DNA of 64,000 nucleotides from Tunturibacter gelidoferens (lineage in GTDB: Bacteria; Acidobacteriota; Terriglobia; Terriglobales; Acidobacteriaceae): positions 1,612,001 through 1,676,000 of the forward strand of contig NZ_CP132938.1 in the NCBI RefSeq assembly GCF_040358255.1. The letters run 5' to 3'. A program made the position numbers and the translations under genes. Below, piece by piece: positions 16,817 to 26,641 of the stretch. How positions within the stretch are numbered: the stretch's first letter is position 1; each line of letters begins with the position of its first letter. The notes below the pieces were generated by a model. The model searched no databases and was not told the DNA's origin. It saw only the letters and a program-made list of their open reading frames with translations.

Positions 16817-16931
16817 GGAACACCTTTGAAAGCTTCAATATGCGGCTGAAGGAATTCTAGACGAGTCTTACTCCTGTGAGGCCCAAATCTAATGGGGCTG
16901 CGAATCGCCGTTGTTTCTACAAAAAAAACTC

Positions 16932-16961
16932 TTGACACTTACCGCATCGTTTCCATATAAA
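16932..16961 (+). promoter_or_regulatory. Promoter of the carbohydrate-uptake locus
   Basis: TTGACA at 16932-16937, an 18-base spacer and TATAAA at 16956-16961. The expected start is near 16968, just upstream of the palindrome at 16978-16989. Confidence 0.6.
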
Positions 16962-16977
16962 TTGCCCCGTTGTGTTT

Positions 16978-16989
16978 TGAAACGTTTCA
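16978..16989. promoter_or_regulatory. LacI-family operator
   Basis: TGAAACGTTTCA, a perfect 12-bp palindrome with the central CG of LacI/GalR operators, about ten bases downstream of the inferred start site. A bound repressor would block elongation. It also lies in the divergent spacer of the lacI-type gene. Confidence 0.7.
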
Positions 16990-17007
16990 TTCTCCTGGAG
17001 GCCGCCC

Positions 17008-20000
17008 TTGAGCCGAATCAAAAAGTGTTTCGTTTGGGTAGTGTTTTTTATGACCGTCGTCGCGCCCGCCCTGAGTTTTGGCCAATTCGCCCAGCGTGGC
17101 GGCGTCGAAGGGATTGTCACTGATTCGACCGGCGCTGTAGTGCCAGGAACGACGGTTACGCTGCTCGACCTCGAGCAGAAGGCTACGAAGACCGCCATGT
17201 CGGATGCGACCGGTCACTATAGTTTTCCTGAAGTCACCGCTGGCACCTACCAGGTCACGGCCTCACACGCTGGCTTTGAAACGACACAATCCGGTGTAAT
17301 TACGGTGAACCTCGGCCGCAATGCAAGGTATGACCTGCAATTGAAGATCGGCGCTCAGTCGGAACAGGTGACCGTGGATAGCTCTACTGCGGTGATGGAG
17401 ACAGGTCAGGCGAATCTCAGCACAAACGTAACGGAAAAGCAGTTTGAGCAGTTGCCCCTCAACGGTCGAAACTTTACCTCCGTAGCTGCGCTTTCGCCCG
17501 GAATCTCTACCCAGCCGCAGGCAAACCTGAATCCTGGCGGGACCTACTCTGTTGGCGCTCAATTTGCATCCGGCGGAGTCGCCTTCACAACGGGAGGAGT
17601 TGTTCAGGGATCGCGCGACAATGGCTTTTACGTAAACGGAGTAAACATCACAGATAATTACGAAACCAGCCTCAGCTATGAGCCCTCGGTTGAAGCACTC
17701 AGCACCGGAACCTTGCAGGTAGCAGACTTCTCTGCCGCCAACGGGCACGATTTCTCCACGTTGAGTATGCAAACCAAAGGGGGAACTTCCACATTCCACG
17801 GGCAAGCTTACGACTTCATCGAGAACGATGCCCTCAACGCGATCAATCCTTTTACGAAATCATTTGCGGCGTACACCGGCAACAACGACTTCGCAAAGCC
17901 CACATTACGCCGAAATCAATTCGGTGGAGGGATAGGGGGGCCGGTGTTTATCCCTAAAATTCTCGAAGGTCTCAGGAATAAGGCATTCTTCTTCGCCAAC
18001 TACGAAAACTTCATTGAGAGTGATGGGGCTCAGCCGGTCTATCAAAGCGTACCGTCCGCCGCAGAGCGCACGGGGGACTTCAGCGAATTGTTGGGTGGAT
18101 CGAATCCACTGCAACTGTACAACCCCTTCTTCACGACCTACGACGCGAATGGCTTCAGCAGCCGTCCCGTTATTCCGAACAATCGGCTTGACCAGGCTGT
18201 AAGGCCGGATGGCAGCTCGGTTTTTGACCCGGCTTCCAAGGCGCTCATGGCTCTTTATCCATTGCCGAACATCTCAGGAACTCCGAGTTCGCAGCTGAAT
18301 TACGTCACAACTCAAAAACTCGGGTTTTCGGTCTATCACTTCGACTCCCGTTTCGATCTGAATCTCACAAGCAAAGACAACATCTTCGTCACGTATTCAA
18401 AGTCGCACGGCGACAACAACAACTCGGGAAATCTGGCGCCTTCACAACTCTATGTGTCTGATGTCGATGATGGCGCATACCTTGTGACCGTGAACTATGC
18501 GCGCGTCTTCACGCCCAACCTGGTAAATGAATTTATCTTCGGCATCGGCGACTCAGCCCTTCAGACCGTAGCTCCCAATCAGATCAGTTATCTGAACAGC
18601 GATGCAAATCCGTTCAACCAGGTCTTTCAAAATACTGGTTCCGGAATTACGCGTGGTGTTCTTCAGATGATTGTCGACAACTATGCAAGTCCTGGTTTTA
18701 ATCAGGTCTTCCGTGCTGAGAATAAGGTCATGCAATTTTCAGACAATGTGAGCTGGAGTAAAGGCAGGCATACGATGACTTTCGGAGGAAATTACTTCCG
18801 CAAAAGCGAATATGACTGGGATTTCGCTCGCTTTGTCGAGTTTCAGCAGAAGTTTAGCACCGGTGGAAGCCTTCAAAACTACGAGGGGGGCGACGCCATG
18901 GCTGATCTGGCCATGGGCCTGCCGGAAACGATCCACCAGCGTTACGACTTTCAAGGTGGCGACGCTACGTCGCCGGAGTTGGACGTAACATTTCCGTACT
19001 GGGGTTTTTATGCGAACGACAAGTTTGCGGTGACCCCACGTCTAACCCTAACCGTTGGTCTCCGCTACGATCTCTCGATCCCACTCTATGCAAACAACAA
19101 CCTGTGCTGTGCGATCTACCAGCCAACAACGGACGGTGGCGTGCTCAAGCTTCCCGGAATCGCACAAGGTGTGCCGCAGCATTATCTGTCGGCAACCAAA
19201 AAGGATTTTGCTCCTCGAGTTAGTTTTGCCTACAACCTGGATAAGAACACGGTACTGCGGGCAGGCTATGCGATCTTCTATGACGTTGGTGCAACGCAGA
19301 TTTCAACTGAGGTCGGCAACGCGTTGAATGGCGTCCCAGGCTACTTCAGCGGCGACGAGATCACGAACGTTACAAAGGGCGCTCCAAGTGATACTCCCGT
19401 CCTGGGACTCTCGAACATCTTCCAGACTCCTCCACCGCTCGTTCCTGGCAACTATCCAGTAAGTACCGGCCCGGGTCAGGGATATTTTGGCGACGGGTAC
19501 TATTCGACGGCGTACTACTACGATCAGAAGTCGACCCCACTGCCCTACTATCAACGCTTCATGCTGGATGTCCAGCATGAAATCACGCCCCGCGACTCGT
19601 TCACACTCTCTTACCTGGGGTCACAGGGACGAAAGGGTTCTAACTACATCAACGAGAACCTGCCTGCTTACCAAACAAATTGGCCGACTAAGAATGCCTA
19701 CAACAATGCTCGTCCGAATAATCTGGGCCGCTTCGGCGACATCTACGTGCAGCGACCGAACTTGAACGCTTTTTACAACGCAGCCGTCGCTCAGTTCCAA
19801 CATCAGTTCACTCATGGACTCCAGTTCCTGAGCAACTACACCTGGGGCAAGACCGTCTCTGACTATCCCTACGTCAACACGCTTGCGGCAAACGGAGAAG
19901 GCGGGTTCAATGGCTTCCAGGACCCACATATCTATAACCGGGGTGAGAGTACTTTGTCCCACCGCCACCGCTTTGTCTACAGCGGCATCTGGTCACCGAC

Positions 20001-20499
20001 TTATGGCCAATCTTGGAACCGCGTCGCACGGGAAGCATTGACCGACTGGAGAGCTTCATTCATCGGCACGATCGAGTCCGGGGAGGCGCTTACGATCATC
20101 AATGACGCGACCAGCGCACTTGACTATGCAGGTACAGACGAGCTGTTTGTCAACGGCGATCCAAACCTCTCTCACGGTTCAAAGAACTTTCTGAACCAGT
20201 TCAATACAGCGGCGTTTACGATTCCAGTAACCGGCGTTCGTGGTAACTCCGGGCTTGGTACGATCCGTGGTCCGGGCCAAAATAATCTCGATCTATCTCT
20301 CGCCAAGACGTTTCCGATCTTCGAACGCTTCCATGCTGAATTTCGTGCCGACGCTTATAACGCTCTGAATCACACGCAGTGGAACGGCGCTCAGACTTAC
20401 CAGACAAAGACCGGGACCAGAAGCGGCATTCCTTTCGGTGCAGCAACAAATGCTCGCGAAGCACGTATTCTGCAATTGGCTGTAAAGCTGGCTTTCTAA
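17008..20499 (+). CDS. TonB-dependent outer-membrane receptor with carboxypeptidase-regulatory-like N-domain
   Basis: 1163 aa. Signal peptide (about 1-26, CFVWVVFFMTVVAPALSFG), a carboxypeptidase-regulatory-like beta-sandwich (about 32-110: GIVTDSTGAVVPGTTVTLLD, GHYSFPEVTAGTYQV), a plug (about 120-260, with LPLNGRNFTSVAALSPGI), then a long beta-barrel ending in an aromatic residue (LQLAVKLAF), as required for barrel insertion. Such oversized receptors are abundant in Terriglobia and are thought to import oligosaccharides using TonB energy. TTG 17008 has TGGAGG six bases upstream. It is the first gene behind the LacI-controlled promoter, and the transporter, kinase and hydrolase genes follow on the same strand with short gaps, so it is probably the outer-membrane step of one uptake route. 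Confidence 0.92.
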   Translation: MSRIKKCFVWVVFFMTVVAPALSFGQFAQRGGVEGIVTDSTGAVVPGTTVTLLDLEQKATKTAMSDATGHYSFPEVTAGTYQVTASHAGFETTQSGVITVNLGRNARYDLQLKIGAQSEQVTVDSSTAVMETGQANLSTNVTEKQFEQLPLNGRNFTSVAALSPGISTQPQANLNPGGTYSVGAQFASGGVAFTTGGVVQGSRDNGFYVNGVNITDNYETSLSYEPSVEALSTGTLQVADFSAANGHDFSTLSMQTKGGTSTFHGQAYDFIENDALNAINPFTKSFAAYTGNNDFAKPTLRRNQFGGGIGGPVFIPKILEGLRNKAFFFANYENFIESDGAQPVYQSVPSAAERTGDFSELLGGSNPLQLYNPFFTTYDANGFSSRPVIPNNRLDQAVRPDGSSVFDPASKALMALYPLPNISGTPSSQLNYVTTQKLGFSVYHFDSRFDLNLTSKDNIFVTYSKSHGDNNNSGNLAPSQLYVSDVDDGAYLVTVNYARVFTPNLVNEFIFGIGDSALQTVAPNQISYLNSDANPFNQVFQNTGSGITRGVLQMIVDNYASPGFNQVFRAENKVMQFSDNVSWSKGRHTMTFGGNYFRKSEYDWDFARFVEFQQKFSTGGSLQNYEGGDAMADLAMGLPETIHQRYDFQGGDATSPELDVTFPYWGFYANDKFAVTPRLTLTVGLRYDLSIPLYANNNLCCAIYQPTTDGGVLKLPGIAQGVPQHYLSATKKDFAPRVSFAYNLDKNTVLRAGYAIFYDVGATQISTEVGNALNGVPGYFSGDEITNVTKGAPSDTPVLGLSNIFQTPPPLVPGNYPVSTGPGQGYFGDGYYSTAYYYDQKSTPLPYYQRFMLDVQHEITPRDSFTLSYLGSQGRKGSNYINENLPAYQTNWPTKNAYNNARPNNLGRFGDIYVQRPNLNAFYNAAVAQFQHQFTHGLQFLSNYTWGKTVSDYPYVNTLAANGEGGFNGFQDPHIYNRGESTLSHRHRFVYSGIWSPTYGQSWNRVAREALTDWRASFIGTIESGEALTIINDATSALDYAGTDELFVNGDPNLSHGSKNFLNQFNTAAFTIPVTGVRGNSGLGTIRGPGQNNLDLSLAKTFPIFERFHAEFRADAYNALNHTQWNGAQTYQTKTGTRSGIPFGAATNAREARILQLAVKLAF

Positions 20500-20554
20500 C
20501 TGATGGCCTTGAAACTATTTCTAAGGTCGGATCCTTTCACCGATTGGAGACGCA

Positions 20555-21553
20555 GTGTATCAACCAGAAATCTATGCAAGCACGCTGATCTTCATGCTCA
20601 TCAGCATGAGCTGCTGGGGCTCTTGGGCAAACACCATGAAGTTGTGCCCAGGCTATCGGTTTCAGCTCTTCTACTGGGACTACGTCATTGGGCTCCTGTT
20701 TGGAGCGATCCTCTGGGGTTTCACTCTTGGCAGCACGGGATCAGAAGGGGTGTCTTTTGTCGCCGATCTTACGAAGGTTCACCCCTACCATCTCGGCATG
20801 GCACTCTTGGGTGGGGTGATCTTTAATCTCGCGAACCTGCTGTTGGTTGCGGCGATCGATGTAGCCGGCTTGGCCGTGGCCTTTCCTATTGGAATCGGTC
20901 TGGCTTTGGTCATAGGGGCGATTAGCAACTACGTTATCAATCCAGCAGGCAATCCTTTGTTGTTGTTTGGAGGCATCGCGTTGGTGGTTGCCGCAATTGT
21001 TATGGATGCGTTGGCATATCGTCTTCGGGAAAAAGAAAGACGAAACGCCGGCAGCAAAGGCATTTTGCTGAGCCTGCTTTCGGGCGTCTTGATGGGAAGT
21101 TTTTACCCCTTCGTTTCGAAGGCGATGTTTACTTCTGGGGCATCGGGGCCGTATGCCGTGGCATTCCTGTTTGTCATCGGGGTAGCTCTTTGTGCCCTTC
21201 CCGCAAACTATCTGCTTATGCGCAAGCCAATTGATGGGCAAACTCCCGTCGATTTTTCAGGCTATGTTGCAGCTCCTAAACGCTGGCATCTCTGGGGAGC
21301 TATCGGTGGCATGGTTTGGTGTACAGGCGCTGTTTTCAATTTTGTAGCGGCGCGGACACACTTCGTCGGTCCTGCAGTCTCCTATTCCATCGGCCAGGGC
21401 GCGACGATGGTGTCGGCAGGTTGGGGTGTCTTTGTGTGGCGCGAGTTCGCAGGCACAACCAGTCGGATCAAGCTACTGCTAACGTTCATGTTCATCTTTT
21501 TTCTTTTAGGCCTTTGTGCAATCGCCGCCGCTCCGCTCTTTGCTGGTCACTAG
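20555..21553 (+). CDS. GRP/ureide-permease-like sugar or nucleobase transporter (DMT superfamily)
   Basis: 332 aa with about ten hydrophobic helices. The N-terminus SCWGSWANTMKL and the two-repeat architecture match the glucose/ribose porter (RbsU, GlcU) and plant ureide permease branch of the drug/metabolite transporter superfamily. The second repeat starts with GILLSLLSGVLMGSFYPFVSK. A GTG start at 20555 follows GGAGA. The gene lies between the TonB receptor and ribokinase, so it most likely moves the released sugar (ribose-like) or nucleoside across the inner membrane. Substrate inferred only from neighbours. Confidence 0.8.
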   Translation: MYQPEIYASTLIFMLISMSCWGSWANTMKLCPGYRFQLFYWDYVIGLLFGAILWGFTLGSTGSEGVSFVADLTKVHPYHLGMALLGGVIFNLANLLLVAAIDVAGLAVAFPIGIGLALVIGAISNYVINPAGNPLLLFGGIALVVAAIVMDALAYRLREKERRNAGSKGILLSLLSGVLMGSFYPFVSKAMFTSGASGPYAVAFLFVIGVALCALPANYLLMRKPIDGQTPVDFSGYVAAPKRWHLWGAIGGMVWCTGAVFNFVAARTHFVGPAVSYSIGQGATMVSAGWGVFVWREFAGTTSRIKLLLTFMFIFFLLGLCAIAAAPLFAGH

Positions 21554-21571
21554 CCGCTTCTGGAGAAACTT

Positions 21572-22525
21572 ATGCATAATGACCTGCGACCTATCGTCGT
21601 TGTAGGCAGTATCAACATGGATCTGGTGTCGAGCGTGCCCCGTATACCACGCGCAGGAGAGACCATCTTTGGACATGATTTTCAAACTCATGCCGGTGGG
21701 AAGGGTGCCAACCAGGCAGTCGGCGTGGCGCGACTCGAATATCCCGTGAAGATGCTGGGCATGGTTGGCAGAGACGCGTTCGGAGACCAGTTGCGACTGC
21801 AGCTCAAGAGAGAGGGCGTGGACATCACGGAGGTGAGCGAGGTCAATGCCGCGACTGGAACAGCAACCATTCTCGTTGATGATGCGGGTGAAAATAGCAT
21901 CGTCGTCTCGCCGGGAGCCAACCTCCATCTGACTCCCGACGTCTTGCGGAGCAGAAAAGAGATATTCCGACACGCGGGGGTGGTTCTTGCACAACTTGAA
22001 ATTCCACTTGAAACGGTTCAGTGCCTGGCGGAGATGTGCTCCGAATTGAACCTGCCACTCATCCTGGATCCGGCACCGGCGCAGGCGCTGCCAAACGGAG
22101 AACTTAGAGGAGTGACCTGGCTCACGCCCAATGAAACAGAAGCTCAGTTCTACACCAATGGCGCATCCTCTGAAGAGGGGGTGATGGCCATGCTCTTGCA
22201 ACTGGGAGCGAAGGGCATCATATTAAAGCGCGGCGCGTTGGGAGCCGTTCTCTTTGGCGAAGATCGTTCGTTGCATCGAATCCCGGCACCCAAAGTGCAA
22301 GCTGTGGATACGACGGCAGCTGGAGACGCTTTCAACGCAGCGTTTGCGGTCGGCTTGATGAACGGTGACACCCCTGTAGAAAGCGCACGGTTTGCTACAG
22401 TTGCCGCTGCCCTGTCTGTCACACGTTCCGGGGCACAGCCTTCTTTGGCGACTAAAAGAGAAGTGTTGATGGCTTTAGAGCGCTCCATCGACGGACACGT
22501 TCAATCAGCCGAAAAAAATCTGTAA
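21572..22525 (+). CDS. rbsK: Ribokinase (PfkB family)
   Basis: 317 aa PfkB-family kinase phosphorylating ribose at O5, or a closely related sugar, with ATP. Motifs: IVVVGSINMDL at the start (sugar-binding strand), AGGKGANQAVG at about 41-51 (first PfkB signature), LILDPAPAQ, LTPNETEA, and DTTAAGDAFNAAF near 246-258 (second signature with catalytic Asp). All of these match RbsK closely. ATG 21572 has GGAG upstream and lies 18 bp after the transporter stop. It would commit the imported sugar to the pentose phosphate pathway. Specificity for ribose rather than another furanose is likely but not proved. Confidence 0.9.
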   Translation: MHNDLRPIVVVGSINMDLVSSVPRIPRAGETIFGHDFQTHAGGKGANQAVGVARLEYPVKMLGMVGRDAFGDQLRLQLKREGVDITEVSEVNAATGTATILVDDAGENSIVVSPGANLHLTPDVLRSRKEIFRHAGVVLAQLEIPLETVQCLAEMCSELNLPLILDPAPAQALPNGELRGVTWLTPNETEAQFYTNGASSEEGVMAMLLQLGAKGIILKRGALGAVLFGEDRSLHRIPAPKVQAVDTTAAGDAFNAAFAVGLMNGDTPVESARFATVAAALSVTRSGAQPSLATKREVLMALERSIDGHVQSAEKNL

Positions 22526-22546
22526 ACGAAACACGAGGAGCAAACA

Positions 22547-24736
22547 TTGCGATTACTATCCCTAAGCGCCAGACTTGTTGCGGCAGGCCTTTGTTGCCTC
22601 TGTTCTGCCGGACTTAGAGCACAGATTGATTACCCTCATCTCAAACTCAACACCGAAGGTATTTCGGCACCCGGATGCAATGATGTGTCGAAGCTGCTCA
22701 TTGGGGGGAATCACGGCTGCTCTGCGCAGGAAACTCAGATCTGGTTGGACGAGATGCGTGGCTGGCGCACCAATCGCCAGATTCGCATGGGTTACTCCGG
22801 TGATATGTATGACCTGCCAGCGCTCAAATGGACGCAGTCGAGCTTCATACAACCTCAGATGATGATGGAAGATCGGTATTTTTACGATCCAGACTCGGGA
22901 AAATACACGGTCGATCGTTACCTGGACGACACGGAGAAACGCTACGGTGGCATCGATTCCGTCCTCATATGGCACACCTACACGAACATAGGCATCGACG
23001 ACCGGAATCAATACGATCTCATTCGCGATATGCCCGGCGGCATTCCCGCCGTCAAACAAATGGTGTCGGACTTCCATCGCCGCGGAGTGAAGGTCTTCTT
23101 TCCAGTGATGGTGTGGGACCAGGGAACCCGAGACGAAGAAAAACCGAACTGGACAGCTACTGCGGAGATGATGAAAGAGATCGGGGCAGACGGCGTAAAC
23201 GGCGACACCATGGACGGTATCCCAAAAGCATTTAGCGACGCCGCTCTTAAAATTAATCACCCCCTGGCGCTCGAACCGGAAGCATTCCCCGGGCATGACG
23301 AGATGCTTGCGTGGAACACAATGTCATGGGGTTATTGGACCTACCCCTATGCGCCGGATGTAAGTCGCAGTAAGTGGCTCGAGCCGCGCGCGATGGTAAA
23401 CGTCAGCGCACGATGGAGTCACAGCAAAACAGAATATCTCCAGGCAGCCTTCTTCAACGGGGTCGGATTCGAGAGTTGGGAGAATGTCTGGGGAATATGG
23501 AACGGCATTACGCCTCGTGATGGCGAAGCGATTCGGCGGATGGCAACCATGGAGCGCGGCCTCGCACCTTTTCTGGTCAGCAAGGATTGGCAGCCCTACT
23601 ACACCACCGAGTCGCGCGGTCTGTTCGCAAGTTACTGGCCTCTGAACTCAGAAGCCGTTTGGACACTCGTCAATCGCAGCGATTATGTGATGCAGGGCGA
23701 ACTATTGCGTGTCAAGAGTGCTCCTGCCGGATCAAAGTTCTTCGATGTCTACCACGGTGTTGAACTGACTCCACGCATGGACGGCCAGGACGCACTGCTC
23801 TCGTTTACGGTCGAACCAAACGGTTACGGAGCGATTCTTCAGGTGCCTGGTGCCTTATCCGCTGCACAACAGACTCTCCTGACGAAGATGCGAAGCATCA
23901 CGCAAAAGCCGCTCGAGAGCTACAGTGCTGAGTGGAACTTTATACCGCAAACATTGGTGGAGATCCCAACGACGAAAGCTACATCGCAAGCTCTTGAAGG
24001 CATGACGAAAATTCCTGCGGCTACATACCGATTCCGCGTGAACGGGATTGAAATCGAAGGACGTGACGATGTTGGCGTCGACTTTCAGTACCCTTGGGAG
24101 CCGTCACCTCGCCGCTACCACGATCACATCGTAAACATCGACACATTCTGGATGGATACGAACCTGGTCACAAACGAGCAATTCAAGAAATTCATTGATG
24201 CCACGCACTACAAACCTAAGGATGCCAAAAATTTTCTTCGTGACTGGAAAGGTGACACTTATCCCGTTAGCTGGGCAGACAAGCCCGTCACCTGGGTCTC
24301 TCTCGAAGATGCACGCGCATACGCTAAGTGGGCAGGGAAGCGGCTGCCCCATGAGTGGGAGTGGCAGTACGCCGCCCAAGGAACAGACGACAGAAAGTAT
24401 CCGTGGGGCAACACATGGAGCGCTGAAGCTGTACCCGTCGTCGATAAGGGCCGAAGGCTAACTTCGCCAGATGCCGTAGGCGCGCATCCGAAGGGCGCGA
24501 GCTCTTTTGGTATTCAGGATCTGGTCGGCAACGTATGGCAATGGACCGACGAGTATGAGGATGATCACACGCGTGCGGCTGTGCTTCGCGGCGGCAGCTA
24601 CTACCAGCCGGGTGGATCGATCTGGTACTTTCCGCAAGCCTACCGCAACGATGAACACGGCAAGTTCTTGCTGATGGCTCCAAGCGAAGACCGTTCAGGC
24701 GCAGTAGGTTTCCGGTGTGTCATGGACGCGCAATGA
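22547..24736 (+). CDS. Secreted glycosidase-like TIM-barrel protein fused to a SUMF1/FGE-type domain
   Basis: 729 aa from TTG 22547 (GAGGAG six bases upstream). Signal peptide about 1-26. Residues about 60-340 look like a glycoside-hydrolase TIM barrel: VNGDTMDG with Asp220/Asp223 and ALEPEAF with Glu243/Glu245 lie at barrel-strand-like positions. Residues about 350-455 resemble the C-terminal beta-sandwich of such enzymes. Residues about 500-728 are a SUMF1/formylglycine-generating fold (MDTNLVTNEQFKKFI, VSLEDARAYAKWAGKRLP, HEWEWQYAAQG, LVGNVWQWTDEY, LRGGSYYQPG, VGFRCV). The paired active-site cysteines of true formylglycine-generating enzymes are absent, so that domain is probably a binding or non-sulfatase catalytic module. 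Hydrolysis of a glycan or glycoside for the ribokinase route is the best guess. Confidence 0.7.
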   Translation: MRLLSLSARLVAAGLCCLCSAGLRAQIDYPHLKLNTEGISAPGCNDVSKLLIGGNHGCSAQETQIWLDEMRGWRTNRQIRMGYSGDMYDLPALKWTQSSFIQPQMMMEDRYFYDPDSGKYTVDRYLDDTEKRYGGIDSVLIWHTYTNIGIDDRNQYDLIRDMPGGIPAVKQMVSDFHRRGVKVFFPVMVWDQGTRDEEKPNWTATAEMMKEIGADGVNGDTMDGIPKAFSDAALKINHPLALEPEAFPGHDEMLAWNTMSWGYWTYPYAPDVSRSKWLEPRAMVNVSARWSHSKTEYLQAAFFNGVGFESWENVWGIWNGITPRDGEAIRRMATMERGLAPFLVSKDWQPYYTTESRGLFASYWPLNSEAVWTLVNRSDYVMQGELLRVKSAPAGSKFFDVYHGVELTPRMDGQDALLSFTVEPNGYGAILQVPGALSAAQQTLLTKMRSITQKPLESYSAEWNFIPQTLVEIPTTKATSQALEGMTKIPAATYRFRVNGIEIEGRDDVGVDFQYPWEPSPRRYHDHIVNIDTFWMDTNLVTNEQFKKFIDATHYKPKDAKNFLRDWKGDTYPVSWADKPVTWVSLEDARAYAKWAGKRLPHEWEWQYAAQGTDDRKYPWGNTWSAEAVPVVDKGRRLTSPDAVGAHPKGASSFGIQDLVGNVWQWTDEYEDDHTRAAVLRGGSYYQPGGSIWYFPQAYRNDEHGKFLLMAPSEDRSGAVGFRCVMDAQ

Positions 24737-25743
24737 GAATTGTCACGAGCCTGAGCGGCATGGGCCCGAACGCTTTCTTCGGCCAGCCAGCGAAGATGGA
24801 CGGAATCATCTCTCGACGTATTATCCGAGTATTGATCCGTCTAACTTTGTTATTCCTTGCCGAACTAGCGATGGCAGGCGAGATGCGCGCGCTCGCCGCT
24901 CAGCCTGCTATCTTTCCGTTCACACACAACGGATACAGCCGTCCCTACCTCGTCTATAAGCCTGAGCATCTTCCTCCGCACCCTGCGGTGGTCTTCATGC
25001 TGGGCGGTACAGGCAGCTCTGCTAGACAGAACTCCGAAGAGTTCGGCTGGCAAACCGAAGCGGACCTCAACAACTTCTTAGTTGTCTTCCCCGAGCTGCT
25101 GCCTCGCCAACCCGATCAACCTTTTGCAAAGCAAACCAACACCACATTCTGGGACATGCAGGGTTCTCGCACCCATCTCCCTCCAGCCGGCATGCTTCCA
25201 GTCGATGACGACGGTTATCTCATGGCCGTTCTTCGGGACGTCCTGCACAGTAATTCAGCCGACCCTAAACGTATCTACTTCGCTGGTTTTTCCAGTGGAT
25301 CCGGAATGGTCCAATTGCTCGCCGCCCGACACTCCAAATCCATCACTGCGATCGTGGCCGTCGCGACTCCGCTCATGGAGCCCCCGGTGAAGCTGGCTCA
25401 TTCGATGCCCGTCCTCTACATTCACGGCGACAACGACGAACAGTTCTCTGGCTTTGAGGTCAACAGTCCCAACTTCGCGACCACCCCGCACGGCAACTGG
25501 GTTACGTGGGGTTATCTCAACGGCTGTCAAGTGCAGCGAGCGGAAAAGACTGCCTGGGGAGTCCAGCTATCCTGGCAGGGTTGCAGGGACCATGTATCAG
25601 TCATCGCCGACTTCATCGCCGGCTTCGGCCACGAGTGGCTGGGAAGTAAGAGTTCAACCTTGAATCAAGCCACCCGTCCCACCGAGCCGCTTGATTTCAC
25701 CCAGATGGCATGGCAATTTTTCGCGAACGCCCATTCAAAATAA
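24733..25743 (+). CDS. Secreted alpha/beta-hydrolase, esterase/PHB-depolymerase-like
   Basis: About 336 aa. The ATG at 24733 overlaps the preceding stop as ATGA, indicating coupling. A better export signal begins at an internal ATG (24796: IIRVLIRLTLLFLAELAMAG), so either start is possible. The mature part has an alpha/beta-hydrolase fold: FMLGGTGSSARQ (oxyanion loop), IYFAGFSSGSGMVQLL (nucleophile elbow G-x-S-x-G), VLYIHGDNDEQF (acid strand) and a late His in CRDHVSV. This matches the esterase PHB/LpqC/feruloyl-esterase group. It is the last gene of the carbohydrate locus and could remove acyl or aromatic esters from the same substrate. Confidence 0.78.
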   Translation: MRIVTSLSGMGPNAFFGQPAKMDGIISRRIIRVLIRLTLLFLAELAMAGEMRALAAQPAIFPFTHNGYSRPYLVYKPEHLPPHPAVVFMLGGTGSSARQNSEEFGWQTEADLNNFLVVFPELLPRQPDQPFAKQTNTTFWDMQGSRTHLPPAGMLPVDDDGYLMAVLRDVLHSNSADPKRIYFAGFSSGSGMVQLLAARHSKSITAIVAVATPLMEPPVKLAHSMPVLYIHGDNDEQFSGFEVNSPNFATTPHGNWVTWGYLNGCQVQRAEKTAWGVQLSWQGCRDHVSVIADFIAGFGHEWLGSKSSTLNQATRPTEPLDFTQMAWQFFANAHSK

Positions 25744-26641
25744 AACATGCCGCAGCAACTCCGAGGTGCTGCCAATAACTAAGCGGGCGAAGATGCCTGT
25801 GCTTTTGCTGAATCTGCCTCCCGCGGCTGCGATCGAATATTCGAAGTCCAACCCATTGACAAGCAGGACGGCCGTCGGAGACGGCGATGCATTGGGGGGG
25901 GCGGACTGAACGCAAATCCTTAGCGCTGTGTTTGTTTCACGTCCACACCCTGGCATTGGTCAGCGGTTCAACTCCGCTCATCGGCTCCATTTAAACTCCC
26001 TAAAATGAATACTTACAAGGACTCTGGTCATATATGCCCGACCGGTGTGGTGTGAGTAGAGTGCGCTCCCAAATGTGTGGCGTTGCCTTCGAGGCAGACG
26101 GGAGGGCATGGACAAGTATTCAGATTTCTGACCGGGCATCTATAGGGTCGCAAACCCATCCTGCCGATAAATTTAAAAAGTCGCCATTAGTTCCGAGCAT
26201 GGGAGGTCTGCGCGTCTCTGGGGAACCGCCATTCGACGACCGCCTAGCTCTGGCTGTGCTGTGCATAGGCTCGTGCCTTGATCTCCAAGGGTTGAGATGT
26301 TTGAGCATGTCTCCCAATACATACAAGTCGCGGCTTTGGTCTTCAATCAGGTCGTCATAGTGGATTGGCCTGCAAGACCGGTGATTGATGACGAGACGGC
26401 GTTTTCTACATGAGAAAGGCCAATGATCCCTTGCCGGGCGACGCAGCCGCTGGAGTTGAAATATGCAACGGTACTTGAATCAATGCTATAAACACTGCAC
26501 CTAGCTTTGTCCACGTTATGGGTCCCTGCATTTTCCAGGTTGTAGGGAGTCGGCGGATCGAGTTTTGGCAGTAGTTCTTCGGGTTGTGGGCCCTTGTATC
26601 TCAATTCAATTAGATAACAGTCAAATCAACGAGGAGAGGGT
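25744..26641. other. Gene-poor region containing the right island boundary
   Basis: I see no convincing gene in about 900 bp. A weak hairpin follows the esterase (GCAGCA...TGCTGC at 25752-25772), then the third att copy (25958-25989). Minus-strand frames at 25735-25956 and 26347-26604 (73 and 85 codons) have no recognisable domain. They may be decayed gene fragments, as often found beside att sites. Confidence 0.5.
25958..25989 (+). repeat. Attachment-site copy 3 (attR, right end of island)
   Basis: 32 bp identical to the tRNA-Thr 3' end (10000-10031), including CCA; the flanks differ completely. It lacks the 5' half of the tRNA, so it is the displaced end produced by integration. Confidence 0.85.

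Noticed and set aside
22547..24736. True formylglycine-generating enzyme for sulfatases
   Set aside because: The active-site cysteine pair is not present and no sulfatase gene is adjacent.
26347..26604. 85-codon minus-strand frame in the island flank
   Set aside because: No domain, weak start; treated as noncoding or a gene fragment.
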